Shown piece after piece: positions 41,345-51,649 of a stretch of DNA of 64,000 nucleotides. The notes under the pieces are model-generated. The model was not told the origin of the DNA and did no database searches. It worked only from the letters and a program-made list of their open reading frames with translations. The translations under genes were made by a program, and so were the position numbers. How positions within the stretch are numbered: the stretch's first letter is position 1; each line of letters opens with the position of its first letter. Source of the DNA: Nematostella vectensis (Eukaryota; Cnidaria; Anthozoa; Actiniaria; Edwardsiidae); assembly GCF_932526225.1 (NCBI RefSeq), contig NC_064044.1, forward strand, positions 16,330,453-16,394,452. Reading direction: 5' to 3'.

Positions 41345-42031
41345 CTAATCGAAAATATCAGGGCTGCGAGGACGGTGAGGACGAGGGTACAATGGGGTAA
41401 CTTTACGACGACGACGGCGGCGAGGACTCTTTCTCCCACCACCACCCATTTGAATGGTTGTTCCTATAGGAACGGTTTTTGGCAGAAACTTCACCAGTTG
41501 AGGTGCTTGTTTCTTGATGCTCGGCTTGATGCTTTTAAAGGATGAATGAATGATGGGGATACCATTAGGAATGTCATTAGGAATGTCAATGGGGGTCCCC
41601 ATGGTCAAGTTAATACGCTGGACTCCCCCTACACCAGTAGGGTACAAGTCGTCCGTCTGGAATGCTGCACCTCCGATGCCACGCCCTGTTTGTAAGACAA
41701 CTGGGTATCCGCTGAACGCTTGATCTCGTCCATTTCCTGATCCTTGTTGATCAAGAGGGCTGCCTTCGAATGCGCCATCTCCTAGACCCCTCTGGTCCCA
41801 ACGTCCAATAAAGGGTGGAGGGGAACCAAGATACATGGGACCACTTCTCTTTTGGGCTATACTTTGGGCCTGACTCATAAACTCGCCAAGCTCACTCCCC
41901 ATTTTAGTGGCAGAGGCAACGGTGTTATCATAAAAACGTTTTTTAGAAGCAGGGTCTCCGCTAACGACCATGCCCGCAGCATTTCTAATGGTTTTAAACA
42001 TTTCTCCAATGGGAATGCCTCGCCCCTTCAT
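41345..42031 (-). CDS. Polinton 228-aa protein with Arg-rich C-terminus
   Basis: An intact ORF. The N-terminus is MKGRGIPIGEMFKTIRNAAG, the middle is Gly/Pro-rich, and the C-terminus is a GGGGRKSPRRRRRRKVTP cluster. No catalytic motif is visible. Its ATG overlaps the stop of the minor-capsid paralogue (ATGA overlap), and it sits just before the major capsid gene, so co-expression and a virion role are likely (inference). Confidence 0.6.
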   Translation of the reverse strand: MKGRGIPIGEMFKTIRNAAGMVVSGDPASKKRFYDNTVASATKMGSELGEFMSQAQSIAQKRSGPMYLGSPPPFIGRWDQRGLGDGAFEGSPLDQQGSGNGRDQAFSGYPVVLQTGRGIGGAAFQTDDLYPTGVGGVQRINLTMGTPIDIPNDIPNGIPIIHSSFKSIKPSIKKQAPQLVKFLPKTVPIGTTIQMGGGGRKSPRRRRRRKVTPLYPRPHRPRSPDIFD

Positions 42032-42821
42032 GATGATGTACGCCGGAAATGAAGTGTCACCTTGATGCTTCCCGATGAAAATGGCACTGTTCTACCTGTA
42101 TCCTCCTTTATATAGATGTGAATTTGCTCGTAGAACGGGCATTCAAAATTCCGTTCTACAGCTCTGCTTCCAGGTTCACCCCGGACCACCATCACGCGCA
42201 ACCGTTGCGGGTGTTACTCCCCAAGATGAAGTTGTCTTCTGTGATGTTTCAGTACACGTACATGTTTTGAAAGGATGGACGGAAAATGAAGGGCTTAGGG
42301 TGACTACTGGAGGGGAACATGCGGGTGTCAGTATTGTCTGGCCATTGAGTAAGAGAACAATCAAATACAATCCAGTTGGGCAGCGGTCTTGCAGGGATTT
42401 CCGGTGGATTCTGTGGCTTCGCTTTGTAGGTTTCTCTTTCAGTGATGGGGTAATCCGGGGGTAGGATGCCTCGAATCACGATGTTTTCCAGCAGTGTGGG
42501 GTAGAAGAGTCGATGTTTTCCAGCAGTGTGGGGTAGAAGAGTCCTGGATCGGAGAGTCTTCTGTTGTTATATCCAATCCCTGCAGCCAATCGTGGGCGCA
42601 TCAGCACTCGATTGCCTCTTCCCACTTTGAATAGCGCCTTTTCGTTGTATTCATCGAGTATCATGTCTAGATCCAGATAATTTTGCTGTAATGCTTGTCT
42701 TGTATCGTATCTGGATGCGTTAAAGTTGTTGATGGTTAATTGGACGTTTTTGGACAATTGAGGGCAGTCGTTCTCTGTCTGAGCTAGATAAGGTGACAAT
42801 ATACTCTCGTGGGGCGGTCAT
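42028..42821 (-). pseudogene. Polinton minor capsid (penton-like) protein, copy 2, broken
   Basis: The ATG at 42821 overlaps the end of copy 1. Frames: start to about 42780; 42799-42476 (NFNASRYDTRQALQQNYLDL, RPRLAAGIGYNNRRL); 42479-42249, ending FQNMYVY followed by a stop; then NITEDNFILGSN; and, in another frame, RVMVVRGEPG and KEDTGRTVPF, closing VTLHFRRTSS at 42028. The LHFRR end and the MYVY...LRV domain are those of the Polinton minor capsid protein. A duplicated stretch of about 36 bp lies at 42480-42545. Confidence 0.75.
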
Positions 42822-42823
42822 CG

Positions 42824-43311
42824 TCAGGCGAATAGAACGCGTCGAAAGTGTAATGTCCCCACGACGGCACCAGACTGAAATGAGATGGGTTCTCCTTCAT
42901 CGTCGGTTATATAGAAGTGAATCATGTTAACCATCTGAGTGCGTATCGGGAAATAATAAGGATTGATAAAATTTTGTTCCACAGCGTCACCATAGTTTCC
43001 TTCAGGCGATAGCACTCGTAGGAGATTATTATACTCGCTTCCCATGACGAGATTGCCCTCAGACATGTTCGAGTACACGTACATGTCTTGAAAGGGGTGT
43101 AGTTCTTCGATGGTCATATCAGTCTCCTTGGAGGCAAAGGGGCGAACTGGTGGTGGGTTGAAATCCTCGACTGCCTCTCGCACTGCTTTGGCCTCGTCTT
43201 GATTGAAATAAGAGCCACACCCTAATTGACCTTTTGAAAAATCCACAGGAGTATCGCACTTTAAGGCAGACCCTACTTTTTTACCTCTACGTCACAAAAA
43301 CACTTCATCAT
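42824..43311 (-). pseudogene. Polinton minor capsid (penton-like) protein, copy 1
   Basis: An ATG at 43311 begins a short frame that shifts near 43280. The main frame covers about 43290-42824: GQLGCGSYFNQDEAK, FQDMYVYSNMSEGNLVMG, RVLSPEGNYGDAVEQNF, MIHFYITDDEGEP and the closing VGTLHFRR. The C-terminal domain parallels copy 2, so the two are paralogues lying head to tail. The TATA-like TTATATATT lies upstream near 43355-43365. Confidence 0.75.
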
Positions 43312-43397
43312 CAAGAAACAAAGCAGCAATTTTCTTCGCTTCAAATTTTCCATCTTATATATTCTTTTTAGGTTAACCCATAATAATACCCTTACCT

Positions 43398-43624
43398 ATG
43401 ACGTCACTTCCACCCTATCAAATCCCACCAATCACCACCCTCCCCCTCCCACGCCAAAGTCCTAAGGTCAAGGGCCCATGTCCAAAGTCCACCCGTGACG
43501 TCACTTCCGCCCTATCAAATCCAACCAATCACAGCACACCATTTTCAACAACCAATCAGAACGCGCCACGACCGCGCGGCCGGGGGACTGGAATCCACCC
43601 TATAGATAGACTACCTTTACTGCT
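43398..43624 (-). repeat. Polinton right terminal inverted repeat
   Basis: The inverse reads AGCAGTAAAGGTAGTCTATC inward, matching the left repeat over about 200 bases. The two GATAGGGYGGAAGTGACGTC motifs, each with a complete TGACGTCA, and the CCAATCA strings are present. It includes about 25 extra bases (GCGCGGTCGTGGCGCGTTCT) missing from the left copy. Confidence 0.92.
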
Positions 43625-43630
43625 AGCACC
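43625..43630. repeat. Polinton target-site duplication, right copy (AGCACC)
   Basis: AGCACC follows the ...CTTTACTGCT terminus and is identical to 30396-30401. Confidence 0.92.
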
Positions 43631-45170
43631 AACCACACGTGATATTGAAAGACAAGAATCTGCCTAAGATGTTCTAGAGAAGGAGCCAAATATTCCAGCT
43701 TCTTATGACCTTAGTCAGGATCTAGGCATACCATCACTTCATATTGAAAAGCGTACTCTCTTTAATGAACTTCCAAATGGTGAATATAGACAACTAGTCT
43801 CATCTCTAAACAAAGAGCAAAAAACAATTCTGCATCTTGTTTAGACAACAGATGAGAATTTTATGCATTTCTTAGTGGTGGTGCAGGTGTAGGGAAAAGC
43901 CATGTTACAAAAGCACTCTACCAACCTGTAATAAACATTTAAATACTGAGGTTGGCCATGATTTTAACAGAGTTAAAGCTATTCTTCCTGCCCCAACAGG
44001 GAAAGCAGCATACAATAAAACCATACATAGTACTTTTAACATTCCAGCAAACCAAAATCTTAAGAGTTATAGGTCTCTAGACTCTAGTATTTTAAATACA
44101 TTAAGAGCAAATTAGGTCTTAAAGTTATATTTGTAGATGAGATTTCCATGGTTGGAAGTTCGATGTTCAACGTACAAATCAACAAACGTTTGCAAGATAT
44201 AATGGGAACTACTACAGACTTTGGTGGAGTTTCTATCATTGCCATTGGTAATCTGTTTCAACTTCAACCAGTATTTGATGGATATTTATTTGAATCTCTC
44301 GAAACTTTTATGGACCTTTGGAACAAGCACTTTAAAATGTTTGAACTTCGTCAAATGATGAGGCAAAGAAAGAGCAAGACATTTGCTGAAATTTTAAACC
44401 GTCTCAGAGAAGGTTTGCATTCCGATGATGACACCAATAAACTAAAAGAAGGACTTGTTTCTTGTGAAGTAGAAACTGAAGAATTGAATCAGATGCCACA
44501 TTTATTCATGAAAACTCAAACGTTGAGGAATTCAATTTATTCATGCACAATAAAGCTTCAGGACCAAAATTTGTTATCAATGCCATAGACAATGTGATGG
44601 GTGCCCACACAGAAAAGCTCAAACAGCAGATACTAAAGCAGGTACCTGAAGATGACCCTAAGAGAACAAAACAGTTGCGCACCTCAGTCTTGCAGAGGGC
44701 GAAAGAACTGAAATTGCACTTAATGTCCGCCTTGATGATGGCCTAACCAATGGAGCCAGTAACGTGATTAAAAAAGTCGTCCTGTATGACCCACCACATT
44801 CAAATGGTATTGTCTAGGTTAAATTTGATCAGACTTCTATTGGGACAAAAACAAGACATGAAAACAGGCAACTGTACCCACCTGATATTCATCAGGAATG
44901 GACTCCAATTAAACCAATTACAACACAATTTAATGTGGGCAGAAATAAAACTGTTTCTGTTGTTAGAAAACAATTTCCCTTACGACCAGCAGCTGGTAAA
45001 ACCATTCACAGATCTCAAGGTGACACAGAGACGAAAGTATTTGTAGATTTCGAATGTACATGGGCAATACCACATATTCATTATGTAGGGTTCAGCAGGG
45101 TCACTTCAAAGAAGGACTTAACATACGAAATTTCAATGAAATTTGAATTTGATAAACCCCAGAGTTAAAA
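43631..45170 (+). pseudogene. Helentron PIF1-type helicase, degenerate
   Basis: It continues the Rep ORF cut by the Polinton. Motifs in order: a Walker A loop with GGAGVGKS (43874-43900, in a shifted frame), Walker B VDEISMVGSSMF (about 44133), IAIGNLFQLQPV (about 44247; the family Asp of the GDxxQL motif is Asn here), and GKTIHRSQGDT with HYVGFSRV (44995-45090). Several stops and shifts divide it. Confidence 0.88.
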
Positions 45171-45207
45171 GTAAAATGTATCGTCTAAGACATGAGGCAT
45201 CCATTTC

Positions 45208-45905
45208 ACTTTGTTTGAATTTTATTTATAACATTGGTGATGACAAATTGAAACTCACTTTTCTCAATACACAGTCATTGCACTATCACTTTGAAGACTT
45301 CAAAAGTGATTATAATTTGCTAGCCTCTGACTGTAACATTGTTTGCAAAACTAGATTTGCATCTTGGGATAATAGTTTATTATATCAAATAAAAAACTTT
45401 TCCCTTTTTAAGAGTGACGATACTACGAAACCAGGAATAAGACCTAGCTATGGTATGGCAATCTATAGTCGAGAAATATTTGCTTTGGGTTATCCAAAGA
45501 AAAATAGCCTACATGGTGTTGAAATCGTTATTGCTAAGCTGAATGATTATAACAATCTAACTATTGCAGGCGTTTACAAACCTCCCAGAGTAACTTTTCA
45601 GAACTTGTATTTGGCTGTTTCAGAACTTATTGCATTGCTGGAACAATCAAAATATGCAATAGTGTTGGGTGATTTTAATATGAACTTGTTACAGCCTTTA
45701 CAGTCTCAAAATACACTAGAAATGATGTTTTAACAATCAAGTTATAATCAACATATACATGAATATACAACTGATAAAAGAACAATCACAGACCACATTT
45801 ATAGCAATTTACCTCTACAGGCAACAACCACAGGTGTTGCAGAAACATATTATAGTTATCACAAGGCAATATACTTAGCAGTTAATAAGCATGAAATTAG
45901 ATAAT
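45208..45905 (+). pseudogene. Helentron C-terminal AP-endonuclease-like domain
   Basis: It encodes LTFLNTQSLHYH, IVIAKLNDYNNLTIAGVYKP, YAIVLGDFNMNLL and, after a stop at 45731, RTITDHIYSNL and GVAETYYSYHKAIY. This is the exonuclease/endonuclease/phosphatase fold seen at the end of Helentron proteins. The metal-binding Glu position (CKTRF) and the final Asp of the SDH motif (SYH here) are altered, so catalysis is unlikely. Confidence 0.8.
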
Positions 45906-46056
45906 TATCCTCCCTGTACAGAATGTGTCATGCATTTCTTTAAGCAATATATTAGCACCACATTTTGCACAAAATGAAATTACAGTTTATTATCAATTTA
46001 ATCCATAATTTTCCCCAAATACGGTATGCAACAGGTAAGTACAATAACTAAACAAA

Positions 46057-46230
46057 GAGCGGATTTCGCATGAGTGTGAAAAGTGCCACCACCAGTGCGG
46101 CACGGTCACGGACACGGCGCGAAACATGGCCATCTACAAATACAGAAAAAGCCAATAAAGTGTCATAGTCGCGGCACAGTCACAGACTCAGCGCGGTAAG
46201 GCAATTTTCATACTCATACGAGATCCGCTC
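46057..46230. mobile_element. 174-bp MITE with GAGCGGAT ends
   Basis: The ends GAGCGGATTTCGCATGAGTG and the inverse of GAGCGGATCTCGTATGAGTA match over about 30 bases. It lies between the endonuclease and RPA genes of the Helentron. No clear target duplication. Confidence 0.65.
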
Positions 46231-46327
46231 TATTCCAGTAAATTAATTCCATCTCTATCTATCAGACCTTCGTAAACAATACTTTGATAACAAGTATAAT
46301 TCTTTCCTATTTTTCTCAGCTGTTGCC

Positions 46328-48013
46328 ATGTCATCCAACAAGAAGAATAGCAAGAAAACAGCCTAAAGTAGTGCCTCACGCCCTGAAACAGGGCTTCTGG
46401 AATTACGCGGAAAAAAATTATTTGCTAAATTACGCGGAAAATCAATCATTACGCGCTAAATTACGCGGGATTCTGCAATACATTTTTCTTTAAAAATCAA
46501 AATTTTGCAGGATTCTTTACTAAATTACGCGCTAAATTACGAGGAACATCAACTGTTACGCCCAAACTACATTTTGTACCGAAGGAAAGCACGAATTTGA
46601 AAAGGTTTATTTTTTGCGCGAAAATATGTTAGGCGAGTTTTCATTGGCTCGTAGCCACCAGCCAATTAAAAAAGGTATTTTATTATTAGTCCTAGGCTTT
46701 CGCAGTTTAGCAAAGATTGCCTAGTCATTTTATTTGTTTTCGAAATTCAGTTCGAAATATCGCACTCTTACGAAGAATATATGTCTTTTTTTACGAGAAA
46801 TAGGGGTAAGAACCCTTAAAGAACACATCAGCTGTGTACTTAAATGTTTGTCTTTTATAATTTAGCCAAATTACGCGGGATTACGCGGAAATTTGTGGAT
46901 TACGCGGATTACGCGGAGAAAGCCAAATTACGCGCTTCCGCACAAGCGCGTAATTCCAAAAGCCCTGCTGAAACTGTAACTACTCCATCCTCCACTACAC
47001 CTGCAGTTAATAAAGCAAGAAGTAGGGTTACTGCAACCGTAACTACTCAATCATCAAATGGAACCAGTAATTGAATTCAGAGTTTAGTAGGATATGTACA
47101 GAATTATTCCCCATTAAAAAGAAACTATGCTACATTCATAATTCAAGGAGAAAAGTCAACACAATCTGCACTTTGCTATTCTTCTTCCAAGCGCAAAATC
47201 CTATATGACAAGAAACCACAAGAACAACAGTGAAAATTATCAGATCCACTAAAGCAGCAGACATCTAAAGAATAGTGGTTGAAACACCAAATGCCCTGGA
47301 ATGTTCCTTTCAGTTTTTTTAAGTTAATACACCAACAATGGTGAATTTAGCTAACCTTGATAACTCTCCTGAAGACAACATTTCCTTAATTGCAAAAGTC
47401 CTGCAATTGGGTGAGACAAAAATTGTTGGACAAGGTAAATCATGAATGCCACGATTGCCGACAACACTGGAAAAATCTTTACATCTGGAATGATGCTATT
47501 GCATTGGTTAAGGAAGGAAGCATCTACAAGTTCTCCAACCTTAGCATCCGGTACTGGAATGGAGTAAGAAGGCTTACAACAACTACAAATTCTCTTATCC
47601 GTGTTGCGGAGGATGCCTAATTGAAGAATATTAAGCTCCAAGAAATTCCAGATCCTCAAGAGGATACCACAGTGGAAGTTGAAAACATCAGCAGCATAGA
47701 AAAGCTTGGGAATTTCAAAGTATGAAGCCACTGTGCCAGACGAATCATTCAAACTCCTGGTCAAATAGTAACCTGCGAGCATTGTCATCACAAGATGCGC
47801 TCCTCCAGCTGTGCTACAAAGAAAGAAGTCTCACTGGTAGTTACTGCAGCTGGCAACAGGATCTACTTGACACTGCGAGATGATGTCCTGCAGCGTTTGA
47901 TTAATCCATACAATCCAAATGACATAGACACATATAATATCACTGAAAACCTGTTGTTTCTGGATAACATCAAAATACACCAGAAACAACAGAATTTCTT
48001 CAATCCAAAGTGA
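46328..48013 (+). pseudogene. Helentron RPA-like single-strand DNA-binding protein, interrupted
   Basis: It starts near ATG 46328 (MSSNKKNSKKTA then a stop). It is cut by a hAT-like MITE at 46389-46967 and continues as ETVTTPSSTTPAV. An OB-fold region is recognised in 47390-47620 (LYIWNDAIALVKEGSIYKF, LSIRYWNGVRRL, NSLIRVAED). A zinc-binding segment (CARRI...CEHCHHKM, about 47730-47800) and a second OB-type segment (47795-48013) follow. RPA-like proteins accompany some animal and plant Helitrons and would bind the displaced strand. Confidence 0.78.
46389..46967. mobile_element. hAT-like MITE with CAGGGCTT ends, CTGAAA flanks, inserted in the RPA gene
   Basis: The ends CAGGGCTTCTGGAATTACGCG and the inverse of CAGGGCTTTTGGAATTACGC match. 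CTGAAA flanks both sides (46383-46388 and 46968-46973). Each subterminal region holds several ATTACGCG strings in one orientation. No transposase ORF. Confidence 0.75.
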
Positions 48014-49084
48014 ACTTTATCATATGCAAAATTCTTAATGACTGAACTTATGTTGGAATGGTCACAACCGTATAAGTTATTCTTACTCATCATCAAGTTT
48101 CCTTTGGCTAAATACATGTACTGTCAGTTATCATGACTGCAAAAGACCAAAAGAAACATTGACTGAAATATGTTCAAATGGTCACAGCCGTTTAAGTTGT
48201 TGGATGACTAGAGTCTGCGAAAGACATTGATTGAACTAATGTTCAAATGCAGGTCCCATGGTGAATATTCTGTGTTTACAGTCTTCTTTCAGTATTTCAG
48301 TGGTAGTTCATATCGCCTCAGTGATTCTACTCTTGATTTGTGTTTTTCTGAGTCTACACCCTTTTGTCATTCCATACCAATCATAGTTCTATAAATCAAC
48401 TTTGAGGTCTCCTATCATTGGGTCAGTGAATTTAGCACCTCATTTAGCAACATCTTGAACCAGAACTAATCATACTGGCAGCGAAAACGTGCAGTCATCT
48501 GATCATAGGAGGCCCTTAGCTCCGCCTTTTGGACTAGCAAAATTTAGTGATAAGACTAATTTTCAAATGACAAGAATAGAGCAAAATAAGACAATACACA
48601 GTACCACTGAAATACTGAAAAAAGGCTGTAAACTCCGTTCAAGAACGCAGAATCTTCACCCTGGGACCAGGGTACTGGTGTTTATAGTCTTCTTATTTTC
48701 ACTCACGTCTGCAAAAGACCAAAAGAAACATTTGAAGTGTCTTATTGACTGGAAAAAATGTTAAAAGTTACTCATGAATCAAACTACTTCCAAGTTTGTG
48801 AAAACGCCAAACAAAGTAAAACATGTAATGTAATGTAATTAGAGTCTTCCTGTTAATCCTTTAAAAAATTAATACTATTTTTTACTAAATAGTACAATTT
48901 AGTACAATTTAAAGATAAACAGCTAAGGCGTGAAGCCTAAACTAGTTTGATCATGCCTCGAAACTTACATCTGCTTCACACCCCAACTATTTCTCAATCA
49001 CTAGATAAGTACTAAATTATACTATTTTAGTACTAAATACTATTTTCTTTCTCATGTATTTACGGGAAGCAAGCTAATCTTTAC
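48014..49084. other. Helentron 3' region, no gene seen
   Basis: AT-rich. A local duplication has GCAAAAGACCAAAAGAAACA at about 48139 and 48710, and TGGTCACARCCGT at 48060 and 48180. No supported ORF. Confidence 0.5.
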
Positions 49085-49462
49085 TGGGATACCTGTGGTA
49101 GCCCAGTCATAAAATGCAACTGTTTTTTTTCTGTCGTCTCGCGATTTGCACAATGCAATTCCCAAGAACTCTTACGCCACAAGCGATACTTCTTATTTTA
49201 GTGTATTGATTGCGACCTTACTGAAGCCTTTTTCTTACACGAAGTATCCAGCCTACTGTCCTACGTCATCGCAACGGCTAGTTACCAAAACCTTTTGGAT
49301 AATTTAAAACTGTGTCATGGCCGCCATCTTGAATTTGAGATTCCAGCTCTCAGATCCATGTCATTTGTGCAGTTGAAGGCCCAATTCGCGATTAAATAAC
49401 TGCATATTTAACCATAGCCTCAATTTTTCCAAGTTATTTTGTAAAATCATCTCAGCTTGGAT
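49085..49462 (+). repeat. Repeat B, right copy
   Basis: It matches 27208-27590 in the same orientation, from ATACCTGTGGTAGCCCAG to CATCTCAGCTTGGAT, with scattered substitutions and small indels. Confidence 0.75.
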
Positions 49463-49917
49463 TGATTTCGCTGTATTTACTTTTGCGACCCGAGTGCGAG
49501 ACACGCGGCTCAAGATAAGAATTACGTTAAAGTGGCCGTATGACGAGGTTCTTAAAATGCGTCCTCTCGCGCGGAAAGTATACATTAAGCGTTCAACTAT
49601 CAGGTTCGAAACGCTCCAAGTGAAATATCGAGTTGAAGTATGTTTTGTTTAAACCTGAAATACAGCAATTTTTGGCCGCCATTATTCAGTTGGAATCGAA
49701 CGATCGAACGCTGTGATGTCACTTGTCCCTAAAATCAAGCTATGGGATGGGATGCCTCGCTCTGAGTCGCAAAAAAATCACAGCATGCACAGAGAGTGGG
49801 ATGAGGATTTAGCCAGAGAATTCTGCGCAATACGATTTACTCAATGAAAGTACCCCAAAATTAGATAGGCTAGAGGTCTGTCGTGCTGAAACGTTGAATA
49901 ACCAAGCTAAAAAGTGG

Positions 49918-50275
49918 AAGCACGGGTGGCCTAGTGTGTTAGCGCTCTCACCGCTGTGGCCCAGGTTCAAATCCTGGCTCAAACTGGGGATTTTTCCGGG
50001 TTCATGCCTTGAATCGAATTTGTCACAAGTGAGTTGAAGTTATTCTCCCGTGTTTCCAGTCTTCTCGGATAAGGACACTAAACCGGAGGTCCCGTCTCTT
50101 CAAGCTGCACTATACTAACCTGAACCGAAGGGACGTAAAAGAACCACTGGGGACGCAATAAACCCTCTGGCAGTGACCACCCCCAGTGACAGTGCTTACT
50201 AACCGAGGGCCATATGTTAGAAAACTGTATATTCGGTTAAATATGCTACCCTCGATAAACAAAGATTACAAAGTA
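49918..50275 (+). repeat. tRNA-derived SINE
   Basis: The head has A-box-like GTGGCCTAGTGTG and B-box GGTTCAAATCC about 40 bases apart. A non-tRNA body contains GATAAGGACACTAAACCGGA and GGTCCCGTCTCTTCAAGC. The tail is AT-rich, near ATAAACAAAGATTACAAAG. Confidence 0.7.
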
Positions 50276-50796
50276 CAAAGGAGAAAGCCCTGAAACAGAA
50301 AGACTAAAGCCAAGTAACAACCGTCTTGACTTTGGGAATTACCCAAAACAAACTGCATGATGGAGAGTTAAAAATACGATCTTACGAGCTCAGAAGAACG
50401 ATGGGAACTTACATAATGTCTATCTCAGTTGTTTGACACCATACGAAGAAAAGTGCAATGTCCGGTAAGAAAATAATAAAAACTTTACGGGAAAAAGTTA
50501 GTTGTTTCCTTCATGTTTGTACAGCGCCTTTTTACGAGTGCGCGCGCCATTTCGATTTTGAAAGGCACCCCTTTGAAATGAAAGTCCGAAAGTGAAAGTA
50601 CAGATCCGCAGTACTTTACTATAATTGAAAAATTGGTTGTTTTCGATTTCTTGCACTTGTCCTAAGACTACACTAGCCTTGCTTCAACTAAATTTAGAAC
50701 AAAAGAAATAGCTGGACTTGAAAGAATTCATTCATGACAAACATCATGACAAAGCAGCTTTGTGGATTCAAATATTCAGTAAGTTAAGTTATAATA

Positions 50797-51620
50797 TATA
50801 GTTTTAGACGCTGCCTAAAAGCGGAGCCAGCATTTCACACCTTTTTGTGTTGACTGATAGGGGTAGTTTTAGAGGGGATCTTGGTGTCTCTAGAATTTTT
50901 TTTAATGAGATTAAAAATATGTCAAATTTTACTGCCATGTAATTATGAATTGTATTGGCCCCTCCAAATGGATCAAGAAAGCACTCATTCAATAATATTA
51001 AATATGCAGTATGAAAGTTAACAAAATACTAAAACTTGGTGTGAAAAAAAGCTGTCAAAGTTCAAGGTGTCACATTGACGAAAATGTTTTTTCAAGAGTC
51101 TAATGGTCAATTCTTATTTCCCTTTATAGAAGTTCCACTATGTATATTTTTATCAAAACACCATTCTAACAAGCTTTGACCTTGTGAAGAATATATGAAG
51201 GATGTAACAGCATTCCAAAGATTTAGATGCCATACTGTAGTTCAGGGGCGGATCTAGCTTTTTGCCAAGGGGGGGATTTTGCCCAAAAAAGTTCGTCATC
51301 ATTTTACCTTCGTAACGATTTTGGGGTGAAAAGATACACTGAAAATAATAAAAAAAGAAAGCCCAAGGGGAGGTTTAAACCCCCTACCCCCCCCCCCTCA
51401 TAGACCCACTACTGTAGTTTTCATGTACCACAACTGATTATTCAGAAAATGTGTTGAAACTAAACTCCACAAATATATTGGTTGAAACTAAACTCCACAT
51501 TACATATTGGTGCACCCACCCATTGGCCTGCTGGTTTTAGAAACCCTGGATCCACCCATACTGGCTAATCAAAAATGAATGCAATGGAGGCAAATCCTAA
51601 ATTATTACTGAAAGTGCTTA
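50797..51620 (+). repeat. Dispersed repeat A, right copy, with a MITE inserted
   Basis: It matches 26566-27110 in order (CTGCCTAAAAGCGGAGCCAG...GCATTCCAAAGATT...ACATATTGGTGCACCC). The match is broken by the MITE at 51243-51411. Confidence 0.75.
51243..51411. mobile_element. hAT-like MITE, 8-bp target duplication CTGTAGTT
   Basis: It starts CAGGGGCGGATCTAG and ends with the imperfect inverse ...TAGACCCACTA. CTGTAGTT flanks it at 51235-51242 and 51412-51419. The related repeat at 26566-27110 has an uninterrupted CTGTAATT at the equivalent site. Confidence 0.8.
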
Positions 51621-51649
51621 ATTCCAATTTCTAATTTCAAACCAAACCA

